From Nitrospinaceae bacterium (GTDB lineage: Bacteria; Nitrospinota; Nitrospinia; Nitrospinales; Nitrospinaceae), in NCBI GenBank assembly GCA_029261615.1, contig JAJDAX010000151.1, positions 1 to 10,308 on the forward strand: a DNA stretch of 10,308 nt, read 5' to 3'. A program made the position numbers and the translations under genes. Below are positions 1 through 6,425 of the stretch, piece by piece. The stretch's first letter is position 1; every line of letters begins with the position of its first letter. The notes below the pieces were generated by a model that worked only from the letters and a program-made list of their open reading frames with translations, was not told the origin of the DNA and ran no database searches.

Positions 1-1209
1 AAAGAACGCGATGGAGTTGAGCGTCATGCGGCCGCGATCGGTCTGCGCCGTCACCGCAAAATAGGCTGGCAGAATGGGCAGCGTACAGGGAGATAAGAAG
101 CTGAATAATCCGGCGACGAACGATAAAAGAACGAGGACCAGAATCCCGGATTGCGTGGGCAGGCTGGTGTCCGGTTGAAAGGGATTGAATCCGCTGGAAG
201 AAGAATCGCTTTGGCTGGACGTTTCTGTTTCACCGGAAGAGGCTTGTGAGCCTCCGCTTGAAAAAGAAGAGCCAGCTGAGTTTCCAGGTGTCGCGCCAGC
301 TTTGGCAAAGCGCAACCCTTCCGTGTAGCCGGGTGGTTTGTTGTCACTGGCACAGCGGAAACCGACATCTGATGCGCCGACATCCGGGTTGCTGTACTGG
401 CGGAAACCGGATCGGGCGAATTCTTTAAGGATCGCATTGTAAGATTCACCCGGGAAGTGGCCAATGTAGGCAGAAGACTGGCCACGCAATACTTTGCTTC
501 CGCTTTCAAATTCATCACTTTTGAATGTGCTACCTGGGTAAGGCTTATAGTCGTCGTTGACCCATTCCCATACATTTCCAATTAAATCCTGCACACCTTC
601 CGGTGAAGCTCCGGCAGGAAAGGAGCCGACATTCTGCAAGGCGGTTTTAGAGCCGGCTTTATCTGAAAGGTGTGCGGCTTCCGGTTTGAACTCGTTTCCC
701 CATGGGTACTCGTTGCCGTTTTTTCCCCGTGCGGCGCGTTCCCATTCTTTTTCAGTCGGGAGACGTTTCCCTGCCCAGTTGCAGTAGTTGGCGGCATCAA
801 ACCAGGTGGTCCACACCACCGGTTGGTCGGCCTGGCCTTCCGGGTATGTTTTATTTTCCCAATGCGGTGGTTTGAAATAATCGACAGCTTTAATGAAGGA
901 GGCGTATCTCCGGTTGGTCACCTCATGCCGGTCTATGTAGAAGCCTTTGCCGAGAATACGTTGTTCCGGCTGTTCATCCCGGTAGAAGGGTTTCGGAACG
1001 CCAAGTTCCAGTGCGGTTCCGGTGTCTTTTTTATTGGTACCAAAAACGAAGGGTCCGGCAGGAATGAAGACCATGTCTTTTTCGAGGGCCTGGTCAGGCA
1101 TGCGCGAGGGATCTGTATCGTGTGGTTCATCGCCATGAGCAAGAGCTGCAGACGTATGGCACAGCAGCACAGCAAGCAAAAACAGTCCCCGGAATAAAGA
1201 GCCCTTCAT
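1..1209 (-). CDS. Exported SUMF1/FGE-like domain fused to CcdA/DsbD-type membrane domain (partial, C-terminus outside window)
   Basis: Reading from an ATG at 1209 the frame stays open for 403 codons to the window edge, so the C-terminus is missing. Residues 1-24 look like a Sec signal peptide ending ALA before HGDE. Residues about 45-290 form a formylglycine-generating-enzyme-type (SUMF1, FGE-sulfatase) fold. Landmarks are the MVFIPAGPFVFG start, the DRHEVTNRRYASF segment, WFDAANYCNWAGKRLPTEKEWE, GNVWEWV and the closing GFRCA. In true FGE the region after RGGS carries two catalytic, copper-binding cysteines. Here it reads RGQSSAYIGHFPGESYN and has none, so formylglycine synthesis is unlikely. 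A Ser/Gly-rich linker (about 300-350) leads to a hydrophobic segment with LSPCTLPILPAYF (Cys375). That matches the first active-site helix of CcdA/DsbD, which passes electrons across the inner membrane to periplasmic thioredoxins. The TlpA-like gene 36 nt upstream is a natural partner. The Shine-Dalgarno AGGTGA at 1216-1221 supports the start. Domain calls are firm; the role of the fusion is inferred. Confidence 0.88.
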   Translation of the reverse strand, partial: MKGSLFRGLFLLAVLLCHTSAALAHGDEPHDTDPSRMPDQALEKDMVFIPAGPFVFGTNKKDTGTALELGVPKPFYRDEQPEQRILGKGFYIDRHEVTNRRYASFIKAVDYFKPPHWENKTYPEGQADQPVVWTTWFDAANYCNWAGKRLPTEKEWERAARGKNGNEYPWGNEFKPEAAHLSDKAGSKTALQNVGSFPAGASPEGVQDLIGNVWEWVNDDYKPYPGSTFKSDEFESGSKVLRGQSSAYIGHFPGESYNAILKEFARSGFRQYSNPDVGASDVGFRCASDNKPPGYTEGLRFAKAGATPGNSAGSSFSSGGSQASSGETETSSQSDSSSSGFNPFQPDTSLPTQSGILVLVLLSFVAGLFSFLSPCTLPILPAYFAVTAQTDRGRMTLNSIAFF

Positions 1210-1215
1210 AAAAAA

Positions 1216-1236
1216 TCACCTGCGCTTTTTCAGCGC
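1216..1236 (-). promoter_or_regulatory. Small hairpin abutting the ribosome binding site of the SUMF1-CcdA gene
   Basis: On the minus strand GCGCT (1236-1232) and AGCGC (1226-1222) are perfectly complementary around a GAAAA loop. The hairpin lies directly before the AGGTGA Shine-Dalgarno at 1221-1216. There is no U-tract directly after the stem, so it is not a standard terminator. It could affect initiation or mRNA processing between the two cistrons. The 5-bp stem is short and may be chance. Confidence 0.3.
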
Positions 1237-1245
1237 TCAATTTTG

Positions 1246-1818
1246 TTAACGTTGTTTTAACAGGTCTTCAAAATACTGGAGGGTGTCCGGAGCAGACCAG
1301 TTTTCCGCCCCACTTTGTTCACCTATGATATTGCCATCGGGGTCGATCAGGTACGTAGAGGGGAGCGAAAGCACGTGGAAGGAATTGCTTACATCAGATC
1401 CGGGGTCGAGCAGGATAGGAAAAGTCAGGCCCTGGGATTCCACATAAGGTTTGACCACGGTGGCACCAAACATATCGTTGGACACACCGACTACGGCCAG
1501 CTTGCTTGGAGGAAACTTGCGGTTCAGATTTTCCAGAGAGGGCATTTCCACCTTGCAGGGTCCGCACCAGGTGGCCCAGAAATTGAGCAACACATAACGG
1601 CCCCTGAAATCATCCAGACGAACAGGCTCTCCATGGAGTGAAGGCAAAACAAACCGGGGGGCCGGTTTGGCTTCATTAGCGGCGTAAGCTGAACTCAACC
1701 CGCCTGTCAGAAGACATATTCCAATGATGAAAACGGATAGCAACTTGTATTTTCTGGATTTGGCAAGACCGGCGGATGCCGGTTTGGCTACGGTACAATT
1801 TGCGGTGGTCATATTCAC
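1246..1818 (-). CDS. Exported TlpA/ResA-like thiol-disulfide oxidoreductase
   Basis: This is a 190-residue thioredoxin-fold protein. A basic N-terminus and a hydrophobic stretch (about 25-45) end in SSAYA before ANEA, a probable signal peptidase I site near residue 46, so the enzyme acts outside the inner membrane. The redox motif is WCGPC (Cys85, Cys88) in NFWATWCGPCKVEMPSLENL. The cis-proline region is LPSTYLIDPDG (Pro153). The short AhpC/TSA-like start (APRFVLPSLHGEPVRLDDFRG) is typical of the TlpA/ResA/DsbE group. Such proteins reduce disulfides in the periplasm, often on apocytochrome c, and are recharged by CcdA or DsbD. A CcdA-type domain is encoded in the next gene, which supports this pairing. 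The frame opens with GTG at 1818, but ATG at 1812 is equally plausible; neither has a strong Shine-Dalgarno. The substrate cannot be read from sequence. Confidence 0.93.
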   Translation of the reverse strand: MNMTTANCTVAKPASAGLAKSRKYKLLSVFIIGICLLTGGLSSAYAANEAKPAPRFVLPSLHGEPVRLDDFRGRYVLLNFWATWCGPCKVEMPSLENLNRKFPPSKLAVVGVSNDMFGATVVKPYVESQGLTFPILLDPGSDVSNSFHVLSLPSTYLIDPDGNIIGEQSGAENWSAPDTLQYFEDLLKQR

Positions 1819-1853
1819 TCACTCAAGAAGGACAGCAAGAAGGATTAATGAAA

Positions 1854-2090
1854 CTATTCATCAACAGCTTCTATACAGCGTACCATGGGAATCGCCTTTT
1901 TCAAGGCCCGTTCTATACCCATCTTGAGGGTCATAGCTGAACTGGAGCAGGAGCTACAGGCACCGACCATTTTCAGTTTCACCACACCGTCGTCGATGGC
2001 AATCAACTCAACATTACCGCCATCTGCCATCAGGGTAGGTCGAAGGGTCTCCAGAACGGATTCCACCTCATCGCGCATTTCTTCATCCAT
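1854..2090 (-). CDS. Nfu-type iron-sulfur cluster scaffold/carrier (NifU C-terminal domain)
   Basis: This 78-residue protein consists of a single NifU C-terminal (Nfu) domain. It has the usual start [22 protein letters not shown], and then the cluster-binding CxxC at Cys45 and Cys48 in [19 protein letters not shown]. In the family two monomers bind one [4Fe-4S] cluster through these cysteines and hand it to apoproteins. The family consensus usually reads CxGCPSS; here Gly-Cys-Pro is replaced by Ser-Cys-Ser, a mild variation that keeps both ligands. A strong Shine-Dalgarno AGGAGG (2099-2104) lies 8 nt before the ATG. The gene sits 25 nt after the 2[4Fe-4S] ferredoxin gene and 35 nt before the TlpA-like gene. 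A role in maturing the neighbouring ferredoxins is plausible but inferred. Confidence 0.93.
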   Translation of the reverse strand: MDEEMRDEVESVLETLRPTLMADGGNVELIAIDDGVVKLKMVGACSSCSSSAMTLKMGIERALKKAIPMVRCIEAVDE

Positions 2091-2115
2091 ACTAGGAGCC
2101 TCCTGTCATTTCAGA

Positions 2116-2382
<267 letters not shown>

Positions 2383-2383
2383 T

Positions 2384-2404
2384 CAACGGGCCTCACACCC
2401 GCTG
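2384..2404 (-). promoter_or_regulatory. Hairpin just upstream of the ferredoxin ribosome binding site
   Basis: On the minus strand CAGCGGG (2404-2398) pairs with CCCGTTG (2390-2384) over 7 bp, with one G-U pair and a 7-nt loop. It ends 3 nt before the GGAGGAGA Shine-Dalgarno. No U-tract follows, so termination is unlikely. It could stabilise or process the mRNA between the JAB and ferredoxin genes. Confidence 0.35.
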
Positions 2405-2419
2405 GCGGATTGTATTGGA

Positions 2420-2887
2420 TTAGGATGTTTCTACAGGGGCCTGTTTGAACGTTTTTGAAGCATCATTCCATTCAAAAAGGGCCTGTTCTTTGATCGATTT
2501 ATTATACACTGAAATCACAAGATACCGCGCGTCCGGGTAGGCTGGTTCGTCAAAAAACAGGGCGCGCCGGATATCTTCCTCTGAAAAATAAGCGTCGTGT
2601 TCCGGGTGCGAATGGTAAAAGAGTTTGATTACCTGGCCGAGGTCCTGTGCTTCCCGCGTGATGTGGAGCAGTTCCTTTTCATCAATGAAATAGGCCGTTT
2701 TGGCATCCCGGGGGTGAGCCTCGGGATCCATTTCGTGGAGCTTATTCTGGATATTGGTGCAGCGAAACAGCTTATCGGAGTTGTTATCGTCTGGATTGCC
2801 GATGACGATCCCGCAGCATTCAAAGGGGTAATCGTTCAGGGCATGCTGATGCATTTCATCCAGGTGATTTGAAACAATACGAAACAC
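2420..2887 (-). CDS. JAB/MPN-domain (JAMM) metalloprotease-like protein
   Basis: This 155-residue protein spans a single JAB/MPN domain. The zinc-binding JAMM signature is complete: Glu23 in YPFECCGIVIG, then His92-Ser-His94-Pro with Asp105 exactly ten residues after His94 (HSHPEHDAYFSEED). The length fits the compact prokaryotic Mov34/MPN/PAD-1 family. Members with known function cleave C-terminal extensions from ubiquitin-like sulfur carriers (ThiS/MoaD type) in cysteine or cofactor biosynthesis. No such carrier, CysM-type or E1-like gene is seen here; the neighbours are ferredoxins and Nfu. The start is GTG at 2887, with AAGGA 7 nt upstream. It begins 21 nt after the [2Fe-2S] ferredoxin stop. 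Fold and metal site are confident; substrate is unknown. Confidence 0.9.
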   Translation of the reverse strand: MFRIVSNHLDEMHQHALNDYPFECCGIVIGNPDDNNSDKLFRCTNIQNKLHEMDPEAHPRDAKTAYFIDEKELLHITREAQDLGQVIKLFYHSHPEHDAYFSEEDIRRALFFDEPAYPDARYLVISVYNKSIKEQALFEWNDASKTFKQAPVETS

Positions 2888-2908
2888 GAGGAAATCCTTT
2901 TACCTGGG

Positions 2909-3208
2909 TCAGACCTGGGAACGGACGACCAGATTGTCTTCGACCTTGATCTGGCAGGCGAGCCGGAGGTTGGGGTTTTTCTTCAAAGCACTTTTCAGGT
3001 TGTTATTCTCGACCTCATTGCGCTCCGCGACGCTACCGGAAACGATCTCGACGCGACAACTTTTGCACAAACCGCGCCCCCGGCAGTTGAGCAGTTTGAA
3101 GACGTGGGAATACAAACTGATCTTGTTGGCAATGGCCGCTTCCCTGAGATTGGTTCCGGGCTCCACGTTAACTTTTCTTTTTACATTTTCAAACAGAATT
3201 TCTAGCAT
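2909..3208 (-). CDS. [2Fe-2S] ferredoxin
   Basis: This is a 99-residue beta-grasp ferredoxin. Ligands are Cys42-x5-Cys48-x2-Cys51 (NCRGRGLCKSC) and Cys85 (LRLACQIKV), spaced x5/x2/x33. The x5 first gap is the adrenodoxin/ISC-type arrangement rather than the x4 of plant-type ferredoxins. The N-terminal strand MLEILFENVKRKVNVEPGTNL is typical of the fold. I chose the ATG at 3208, not the longer frame from 3283. It gives the correct N-terminus, has an AGGTGG Shine-Dalgarno 4 nt upstream, and overlaps the preceding stop as ATGCTAG. That overlap implies translational coupling with the zinc-ribbon-like gene. It could supply electrons for Fe-S assembly or another enzyme; the partner is unknown. Confidence 0.92.
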   Translation of the reverse strand: MLEILFENVKRKVNVEPGTNLREAAIANKISLYSHVFKLLNCRGRGLCKSCRVEIVSGSVAERNEVENNNLKSALKKNPNLRLACQIKVEDNLVVRSQV

Positions 3209-3549
3209 GCTTCCACCTGGACGAATTGACCCAAGGTGCCTTTTCCCAGATAGCCGTGGAAAGCACTTCCCACGCTGGTGCACCGGGTTGTCATGTGAAC
3301 GTATTGTCGTTCCCCGTTATCGGCTTTCAGGACACCGACCATGGAATACGGAGGAATATTGCCGCCACAATTGGCGCAGACCACTGAGTGGAGTTGACAC
3401 AATTCCAGCAAGCAGTCGGAGCAAATCACCGGATCGAAGAGAAATATTTCCTCCTCTTCGTATTCCACAAAAGTGGGACGATCAGGCACGGGCTTACCGC
3501 ATTCACTGCACGGGTTCGGGCTTGATCCGGATTGGGACTCCTCACGCAT
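3202..3549 (-). CDS. Cysteine-pair (zinc-ribbon-like) protein of unknown function
   Basis: This 115-residue soluble protein matches no family I recognise. Cysteine pairs occur at Cys14/17 (CSEC), Cys43/46 (CSDC) and Cys58/61 (CANC), with further cysteines at 51, 90 and 115. Pairs followed by Gly (CSECGK, CANCGG) are typical zinc-ribbon knuckles, so one or two zinc sites are likely, although Fe-S binding cannot be excluded. There is no signal peptide or membrane segment. An acidic patch EYEEEEI lies at 29-35. The ATG at 3549 is the only usable start before the first cysteine pair. It follows seven T residues and has no Shine-Dalgarno. The stop overlaps the ferredoxin start, so the two proteins may act together. 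Coding status is well supported by the tight overlap and cysteine pattern. Confidence 0.75.
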   Translation of the reverse strand: MREESQSGSSPNPCSECGKPVPDRPTFVEYEEEEIFLFDPVICSDCLLELCQLHSVVCANCGGNIPPYSMVGVLKADNGERQYVHMTTRCTSVGSAFHGYLGKGTLGQFVQVEAC

Positions 3550-3572
3550 AAAAAAAGCGGGAAAAAATATTT

Positions 3573-3616
3573 CACAGTTAATTAAATTGACGGGGCTGAT
3601 TTTAACCCAAACTGTG
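3573..3616 (-). terminator. Possible weak terminator or attenuator after mreB
   Basis: In the 69-nt gap between the mreB stop and the next gene, CACAGTT and AACTGTG (3610-3616 and 3573-3579) are exact inverted repeats with a 30-nt interior. On the minus strand the second arm is followed by AAATATTTTTT. The stem plus T-run resembles a terminator, but the interior is long and AT-rich, so read-through or only partial termination is likely. Confidence 0.3.
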
Positions 3617-3618
3617 GC

Positions 3619-4662
3619 TTAATTGATACAGACTTTTCGCATTTCGGGGAAGTTGTCGAGTACCGCTCCGGCACCCTTGACGATGCTGAGCAGGGGCTCG
3701 TCGGGAACATAGGTGCGCAACCCGGTTCGCTCCTCAATAAGCTTGTCGAGGCCACGGATGAGCGCGCCGCCGCCAGTAAGGTAGAGTCCATTGGAGTGGA
3801 TGTCGGAGGAAAGCTCCGGCGGGGTTTTTTCCAGAGCACGCATCACGACCGATACGATGCTGGAGACCGGTTCCCGCATGGCTTCGCGGATTTCCGTATC
3901 GTTGACCATGATGGAGGTGGGAACGCCGGTTTTGATGTTCATTCCTTTGACTTCCGTGGTCTGTTCCTCCACGAGAGGGTAAGCTGAGCCAATTTCGATC
4001 TTCACCCGCTCAGCTTCAAAAATACCGATATTCATGTGATGCTTCAAGCGAATATAGCGCACGATCGCCTCGTCCATTTCGTCTCCAGCGATGCGGATAG
4101 ATTCGCCATAAGCGATGGCAGAGAGAGCGATCACAGCAACATCTGTGGTGCCTCCTCCGATGTCGATCACCAGATTGCCTTCGGCCTTGTGGACGGGGAT
4201 GCCCACTCCAATAGCGGCCGCCATAGGTTCTTCAATCAGATAAACTTCCCGGACCCCGGCCATTTTGGCGGCATCAATGACCGCCTTTTTCTCCACCTGT
4301 GTGATGCAGGTCGGCACACCCACCACCATTCGTGGCTTGAGAAACCAGTACTGGCTCATCACCTTATTAATGAAAGTGATGATCATGCTATTGGTCATAT
4401 TGAAGTCGGCAATGACTCCGTCTTTCATTGGTCGGATTGTTTGCAGCCCGGCATGGGTGCGCCCGAACATTTTCTTGGCTTCAAGCCCGACAGCCTCCAC
4501 GTGCCCATTGCCGTTTCCATTGGTGCTGATAGCGACGACGGAAGGTTCGTCTAGAACGATGCCGCCATCCTTTAGATAAACCAGTGTGTTGGCCGTTCCA
4601 AGGTCCATCGCCACATCGGAATTAAAGAGGTTTTTTAAACGGTCGAACAATTTGCCAAACAT
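3619..4662 (-). CDS. mreB: Rod shape-determining protein MreB
   Basis: This 347-residue bacterial actin has the full family length. It polymerises with ATP beneath the inner membrane and positions the cell-wall elongation machinery. The N-terminus MFGKLFDRLKNLF is an amphipathic membrane-binding helix. Nucleotide-site motifs are all present: phosphate-1 DLGTANT (20-26), connect-1 around EEPMAAAIG (144-152), phosphate-2 DIGGGTTDV (167-175) and adenosine motif TGGGALIRGLD (296-306). Shine-Dalgarno GAAGG (4670-4674) lies 7 nt before the ATG and overlaps the stop of the upstream GAF gene, suggesting coupled translation. The usual partners mreC and mreD do not follow; the next genes encode cysteine-rich and Fe-S proteins. 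The promoter near 6250 probably drives it as the second cistron. Confidence 0.97.
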   Translation of the reverse strand: MFGKLFDRLKNLFNSDVAMDLGTANTLVYLKDGGIVLDEPSVVAISTNGNGNGHVEAVGLEAKKMFGRTHAGLQTIRPMKDGVIADFNMTNSMIITFINKVMSQYWFLKPRMVVGVPTCITQVEKKAVIDAAKMAGVREVYLIEEPMAAAIGVGIPVHKAEGNLVIDIGGGTTDVAVIALSAIAYGESIRIAGDEMDEAIVRYIRLKHHMNIGIFEAERVKIEIGSAYPLVEEQTTEVKGMNIKTGVPTSIMVNDTEIREAMREPVSSIVSVVMRALEKTPPELSSDIHSNGLYLTGGGALIRGLDKLIEERTGLRTYVPDEPLLSIVKGAGAVLDNFPEMRKVCIN

Positions 4663-4672
4663 AAAGGTGCCT

Positions 4673-6076
4673 TCAGTTGCTGGAGGCGCGCGCCAGGGAA
4701 ATACCGATCAGGCTATTTAGATTTTCGCCATCTGCCGGGTGAAAGGATAACCCCAGGCTGACCTGGGCTTCCATGGGCTCGTTCTCGATCATAAATGGTT
4801 CCTGCGTGAATATCTGCCGGAGACGGGTGCGCAGGCCCCGCGCCTCATCGGAGTCGATGTCCATCAGCACCATGACCACTGACGATTCGGTGTATTTGAA
4901 AATGTATTTGGGGCTGGAGACAGCCTGCGCCAGAATCGAAATGACCTGCTTTAAAAACAGATCGCCGGTTTCGACGCCGTATTGGCTGTAAATGATGTGC
5001 AGGTTTTTCATTAGTGCGGTCAATATGTGGACCGATCGGCCTTCCCGGAAAATTTCGGTTTCAACCGCATCAAGGTAAGTCGACAGGAAGCGGTGATTGG
5101 GGATGCCGGTCACCTGGCACAGGTTTTTGTCGTATTCCCACTGGGTCTGGATTTCCGCACACTTCAGTGCGTTCGCTGAGAAGGCGGCGATGAGGGTCCA
5201 GATGTTCTGGTCATTGGTGGAAAGTCCGTAAGGCTCATGGGTTCCCACTACGATCATGCCATGTAACTGATCGCGAATGAGGATGGGTACTGACAGCAGT
5301 GAACCCATCGGTTCGTGTGTTTCTTTTTCGGAAAACACCACCACCTTGCGGTCACTGGTGCTCCGCATCAAAAACGGTTTTCTGTTTTTTGCTGAGGATC
5401 CGGCAAATCCTTTGCCGTATTCAATCCTGAAGGCACGCAGTTCCTGTTTCCAGCCGCGGAACCTTTGAACACGACCCTCTTCAACGCTGAACCAGATCAC
5501 GGCAATGCCATCACAGGCAGCAACCGTCTCCGGAACCTGTATCAACCTGTCGGATAACGCCGACCGGTCTTCCACTTCAGATAAGGACCGGCACCATTCG
5601 ACCACCTCGGGAAAATTGACCAATCCTGTTTCTTCGGAAGGGCTGAGGGCGGACCTCTCACGGCTCAAGTGCCAGGCCATTTGTTCGGCGATACTTTTGA
5701 TTATTTTTTGCTGTTTGGTGGAAAATCCGAATTGCTCCTTGGTGTCGATGACGAGAACGCCTTCGAGACCCTGCGCAACGACGGGCACGGCAAGAACACC
5801 CTTGACCGCTTCCAGTTGCGTGTATTGAGGCAGTTCCGGAGTTTCACCCTCGGTGAATTCTTCATGCCAGGCGCGTTTGTCCCGGGCGACCTGCCCGATA
5901 GGTCCCTGTCCGATGGAAACCACTGATTCAGAATTTATGTTGTCGCTCATCGACCAGTGCTCGCGCATTGTCAATGTTCGTTGGTCCGATTGGGCTACAT
6001 AAAGAACCGTAGAGAACGCGTCGCTGACGTTGCAGGTCAGCTCGATCAGGCGGGACAGGACATTTCGTGAGGTCAT
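4673..6076 (-). CDS. Double-GAF protein with degenerate GGDEF-like domain
   Basis: This 467-residue cytoplasmic protein has no signal peptide or membrane helix. Two GAF-like modules are visible. The first is at about 5-140, with GQGPIGQVARDKRAW and VKGVLAVPVVAQGLEGVLVIDT. The second is at about 160-310, with GKGFAGSSAKNRKPF and GSLLSVPILIRDQLHGMIVVGT. Each ends in the typical FGFSTKQQKI or YGLSTNDQNI helix entry. Residues about 320-465 follow the GGDEF fold: VTGIPNHRFL replaces the usual LTGLPNRR, and LSLGLSF-like strands come near the end. The catalytic GGDEF loop is replaced by KYTESSVVMVLM, and the metal-binding Asp region by LTALMKNLH. It should therefore not make cyclic-di-GMP; a sensory or scaffold role is more likely. 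AGGG, 10 nt before the ATG, is a modest Shine-Dalgarno. The stop is 10 nt from mreB, so it may regulate or be co-expressed with MreB. Confidence 0.87.
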   Translation of the reverse strand: MTSRNVLSRLIELTCNVSDAFSTVLYVAQSDQRTLTMREHWSMSDNINSESVVSIGQGPIGQVARDKRAWHEEFTEGETPELPQYTQLEAVKGVLAVPVVAQGLEGVLVIDTKEQFGFSTKQQKIIKSIAEQMAWHLSRERSALSPSEETGLVNFPEVVEWCRSLSEVEDRSALSDRLIQVPETVAACDGIAVIWFSVEEGRVQRFRGWKQELRAFRIEYGKGFAGSSAKNRKPFLMRSTSDRKVVVFSEKETHEPMGSLLSVPILIRDQLHGMIVVGTHEPYGLSTNDQNIWTLIAAFSANALKCAEIQTQWEYDKNLCQVTGIPNHRFLSTYLDAVETEIFREGRSVHILTALMKNLHIIYSQYGVETGDLFLKQVISILAQAVSSPKYIFKYTESSVVMVLMDIDSDEARGLRTRLRQIFTQEPFMIENEPMEAQVSLGLSFHPADGENLNSLIGISLARASSN

Positions 6077-6249
6077 CGTGGCGGAACCCTGTAAAAGGGA
6101 TTCAAAGAAAACAGAAGGGCGCCCGTTTGGGCAGTTTGGTCATCGGTCGGGTGTCGGGAGAAATCAGGCGATGGAATCCGGAGGTCGCTTCGATGTGGTG
6201 AGGCTTTTTCGAAGACTTCCAGAGTCAGAAATACGCCTTCCGACGCCTC
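6077..6249 (-). other. Leader region of the GAF-mreB transcript
   Basis: Transcription from the promoter at 6250-6278 would leave about 165 nt before the ATG at 6076. Two small hairpins are visible on the minus strand. One is GCCC/GGGC with an AAAC loop at 6132-6121. The other is CCCT/AGGG at 6099-6087, whose second arm is the probable Shine-Dalgarno of the GAF gene. I recognise no riboswitch family here and no convincing leader peptide. Confidence 0.3.
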
Positions 6250-6278
6250 ATATTATCTTCACCGGTGGGTCGTGTCAA
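6250..6278 (-). promoter_or_regulatory. Sigma70-type promoter for the GAF-mreB gene run
   Basis: On the minus strand an exact -35 box TTGACA (6278-6273) is followed by a 17-nt spacer and a -10-like TAATAT (6255-6250). An overlapping GATAAT starts two bases earlier. The site lies in the only large gap (349 nt) of the window, upstream of the GAF gene, and points into the long gene run. The -10 box matches 4 of 6 consensus bases, so this rests mainly on the perfect -35 box, the spacing and the location. Confidence 0.62.
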
Positions 6279-6425
6279 TTGTTTATAATTCAACTGTTTC
6301 AGCGAACAAAACGCCGGATGTGAACGGTGATCCATAGGCCCGGGATTGAGGTCGGGCGCAGGGGTAATTTCATCTCGTTTTCAAGCCCGCCTGGCATAAT
6401 TTCGAGACAAGTCAAATGTCCAAAA
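6279..6425. other. Intergenic stretch after the barrel gene, no gene seen
   Basis: This 147-nt stretch between the barrel-gene stop and the -35 box carries no ORF that resembles a protein on either strand and no clear intrinsic terminator. CG-rich short inverted repeats exist, such as GGCGGGC with a distant GCGCCCG, but no T-run follows. Read-through from the barrel operon into the GAF-mreB run cannot be excluded. Confidence 0.4.

Noticed and set aside
670..1197. Plus-strand ORF of 175 codons
   Set aside because: It is antisense to the clearly conserved SUMF1-like domain and has no recognisable protein features or ribosome binding site.
2094..2104. Perfect 11-base palindrome aggagcctcct before the Nfu gene, possible operator
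   Set aside because: It is explained by the AGGAGG Shine-Dalgarno with a chance complementary flank, and the one-base centre cannot form a stable hairpin loop.
3209..3283. 25-codon N-terminal extension of the [2Fe-2S] ferredoxin
   Set aside because: It overlaps the upstream coding region, is basic and unlike the family, and the ATG at 3208 has a good Shine-Dalgarno and the correct family start.
3550..3618. Internal promoter before the cysteine-pair gene
   Set aside because: A TTAAAAT -10-like element exists on the minus strand, but no acceptable -35 box is correctly spaced.
6300..6425. Rho-independent terminator after the barrel gene
   Set aside because: Only distant GC-rich arms are seen, and no T-run follows on the minus strand.
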